Positions 6,009 through 6,814 of a stretch of DNA of 6,814 nt are shown here, piece by piece (position 1 is the first letter of the stretch; each line of letters opens with the position of its first letter). Source of the stretch: SMXQ01 sp033720855 (lineage in GTDB: Bacteria; Pseudomonadota; Alphaproteobacteria; SMXQ01); assembly GCA_033720855.1 (NCBI GenBank), contig JAWWBR010000173.1, positions 1 through 6,814 of the forward strand, written 5' to 3'. The notes under the pieces were generated by a model. That model made no database searches. It was given only the letters and a program-made list of their open reading frames with translations, and had not been told where the DNA came from. The position numbers and the translations under genes are program-made.

Positions 6009-6814
6009 GCTTTATTCGCAAACCATCGGTTTCCCACGACGGGAGGGAAGTCAACGCGCTCGGTCATCCGCGCGCCGATTACGAAGGCGCCATGTCCACC
6101 CTGTGCGCCGGATGCGGCCACGATTCGGTCACCGCCGCACTGTCGCGCGCGTTTTTCGAACTGTCCATTCCGCCCCATCGCGCCATCAAGATCAGCGGCA
6201 TCGGCTGCTCGTCGAAGACCACGGCGTATTTCCTCGGCCAATCCCACGGCAACAACACCGCCCATGGGCGCATGCCGTCCATCGCCACCGGCGCCCAGGC
6301 GGCCAACAGCGCCCTGCATTGCATCGGCGTCTCGGGCGATGGCGATACGCTGTCGATCGGCCTCGGCCAGTTCGCCCACGCCATCCGCCGCAACCTGGAC
6401 ATGCTTTACGTCATCGAAAACAACGGCGTCTACGGCCTGACCAAGGGACAGTTCTCGGCCTCCGCCGCCCTCGGCGCCACACCGAAGCGGGGCGAGGCCA
6501 ACGTCCAGATGCCGATCGACCCGGTCAAGACCGCACTGGCCTTGGGCGCGACATTCATCGCCCGCAGTTTTTCCGGCGACAAGGCCCAATTGGTGCCGTT
6601 GATCAAGGCCGGGCTCGCGCACAAGGGATTTGCATTGATCGACGTGCTGTCGCCCTGCGTCACCTTCAACGATCACGAAGATTCGACCATGAGCTACGCC
6701 TACGCGTATCAGAATCTTCAGCCCGCGGCCGATGCCGATTTCATCGATCCCAGCCGCGGGGAAATCACCGCCGAATACGACGAGGGCGAGGTGATCCGCG
6801 TTACCCTCCACGAC
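6005..6814 (+). CDS. korB: 2-oxoacid:acceptor oxidoreductase, beta subunit, thiamine-diphosphate binding (KorB type), C-terminus missing
   Basis: Thiamine-diphosphate and [4Fe-4S] subunit where the 2-oxoacid is decarboxylated and electrons enter the iron-sulfur chain. The window holds 270 residues; family members are usually about 290-350, so the last part lies beyond the right edge. Four cysteines, C34 and C37 (CAGCGH), C68 (GIGCSS) and C218 (SPCVTF), match the spacing of the cluster ligands in archaeal 2-oxoacid:ferredoxin oxidoreductases. The thiamine-diphosphate/Mg motif runs from GDGD (111-114) through AIRRN (126-130) and ENNGVYGLTKGQ (138-149). YGLTKGQ, with Lys rather than the second Gly of YGxTGGQ, is a form I associate with KorB-like 2-oxoglutarate enzymes, and HGR (87-89) is also family-typical. 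The start overlaps the gamma-alpha stop with a strong ribosome binding site. Third gene of the operon. Function is certain at family level; 2-oxoglutarate as substrate is likely, not proven. Confidence 0.93.
   Translation, partial: MSFIRKPSVSHDGREVNALGHPRADYEGAMSTLCAGCGHDSVTAALSRAFFELSIPPHRAIKISGIGCSSKTTAYFLGQSHGNNTAHGRMPSIATGAQAANSALHCIGVSGDGDTLSIGLGQFAHAIRRNLDMLYVIENNGVYGLTKGQFSASAALGATPKRGEANVQMPIDPVKTALALGATFIARSFSGDKAQLVPLIKAGLAHKGFALIDVLSPCVTFNDHEDSTMSYAYAYQNLQPAADADFIDPSRGEITAEYDEGEVIRVTLHD

Noticed and set aside
5768..6811. Minus-strand open frame opposite the end of the gamma-alpha gene and the beta gene
   Set aside because: Antisense shadow; the plus strand has thiamine-diphosphate and cluster motifs in the right spacing.

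Overview
The window is about 65% G+C, densely coded, with strong G/C bias at third codon positions and classic AGGAGG-type ribosome binding sites. With the protein families present, this points to a proteobacterium, most likely an alphaproteobacterium of the Rhodospirillales/Bradyrhizobium type. That placement is inference from composition and family recall; no marker gene is present. No tRNA, rRNA, CRISPR array, insertion sequence or phage gene is visible.

Left part (1-2089, minus strand): a two-gene unit reading leftward. A 395-residue protein of the M29 aminopeptidase / NicX-like metal-enzyme superfamily is followed after 16 bp by an M20-family amidohydrolase that runs off the left edge. 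Both look like soluble cytoplasmic hydrolases or ring-opening enzymes acting on a small nitrogen-containing compound. The substrate cannot be read from the sequence.

Middle (2090-2397): a relatively A/T-rich divergent control region of about 300 bp between the two units. It holds a perfect 7-bp inverted repeat (2176-2196), an 8-bp palindrome (2294-2301) that meets a tandem 10-bp repeat (2301-2320), and a candidate promoter for the leftward genes.

Right part (2398-6814, plus strand): three overlapping genes encoding a complete, or nearly complete, three-subunit 2-oxoacid oxidoreductase. The first is a GltD-like FAD/NAD(P)H subunit with two C-terminal ferredoxin clusters. The second is a fused gamma-alpha subunit that binds CoA and the 2-oxoacid. 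The third is a thiamine-diphosphate/[4Fe-4S] beta subunit, cut by the right edge. This set matches the NADP+-reducing 2-oxoglutarate:acceptor oxidoreductase (KGOR) purified from Azoarcus evansii, whose subunits resembled three adjacent Bradyrhizobium ORFs. The enzyme oxidises a 2-oxoacid with CoA to an acyl-CoA plus CO2 and passes electrons to ferredoxin and/or NADP+. It can thereby feed low-potential electrons to benzoyl-CoA reductase or nitrogenase.

The most interesting points are the altered cysteine pattern in the N-terminal iron-sulfur domain of the FAD subunit, the repeat-rich divergent control region, the atypical metal-ligand motifs in both leftward enzymes, and the pairing of those enzymes with a low-potential 2-oxoacid oxidoreductase.
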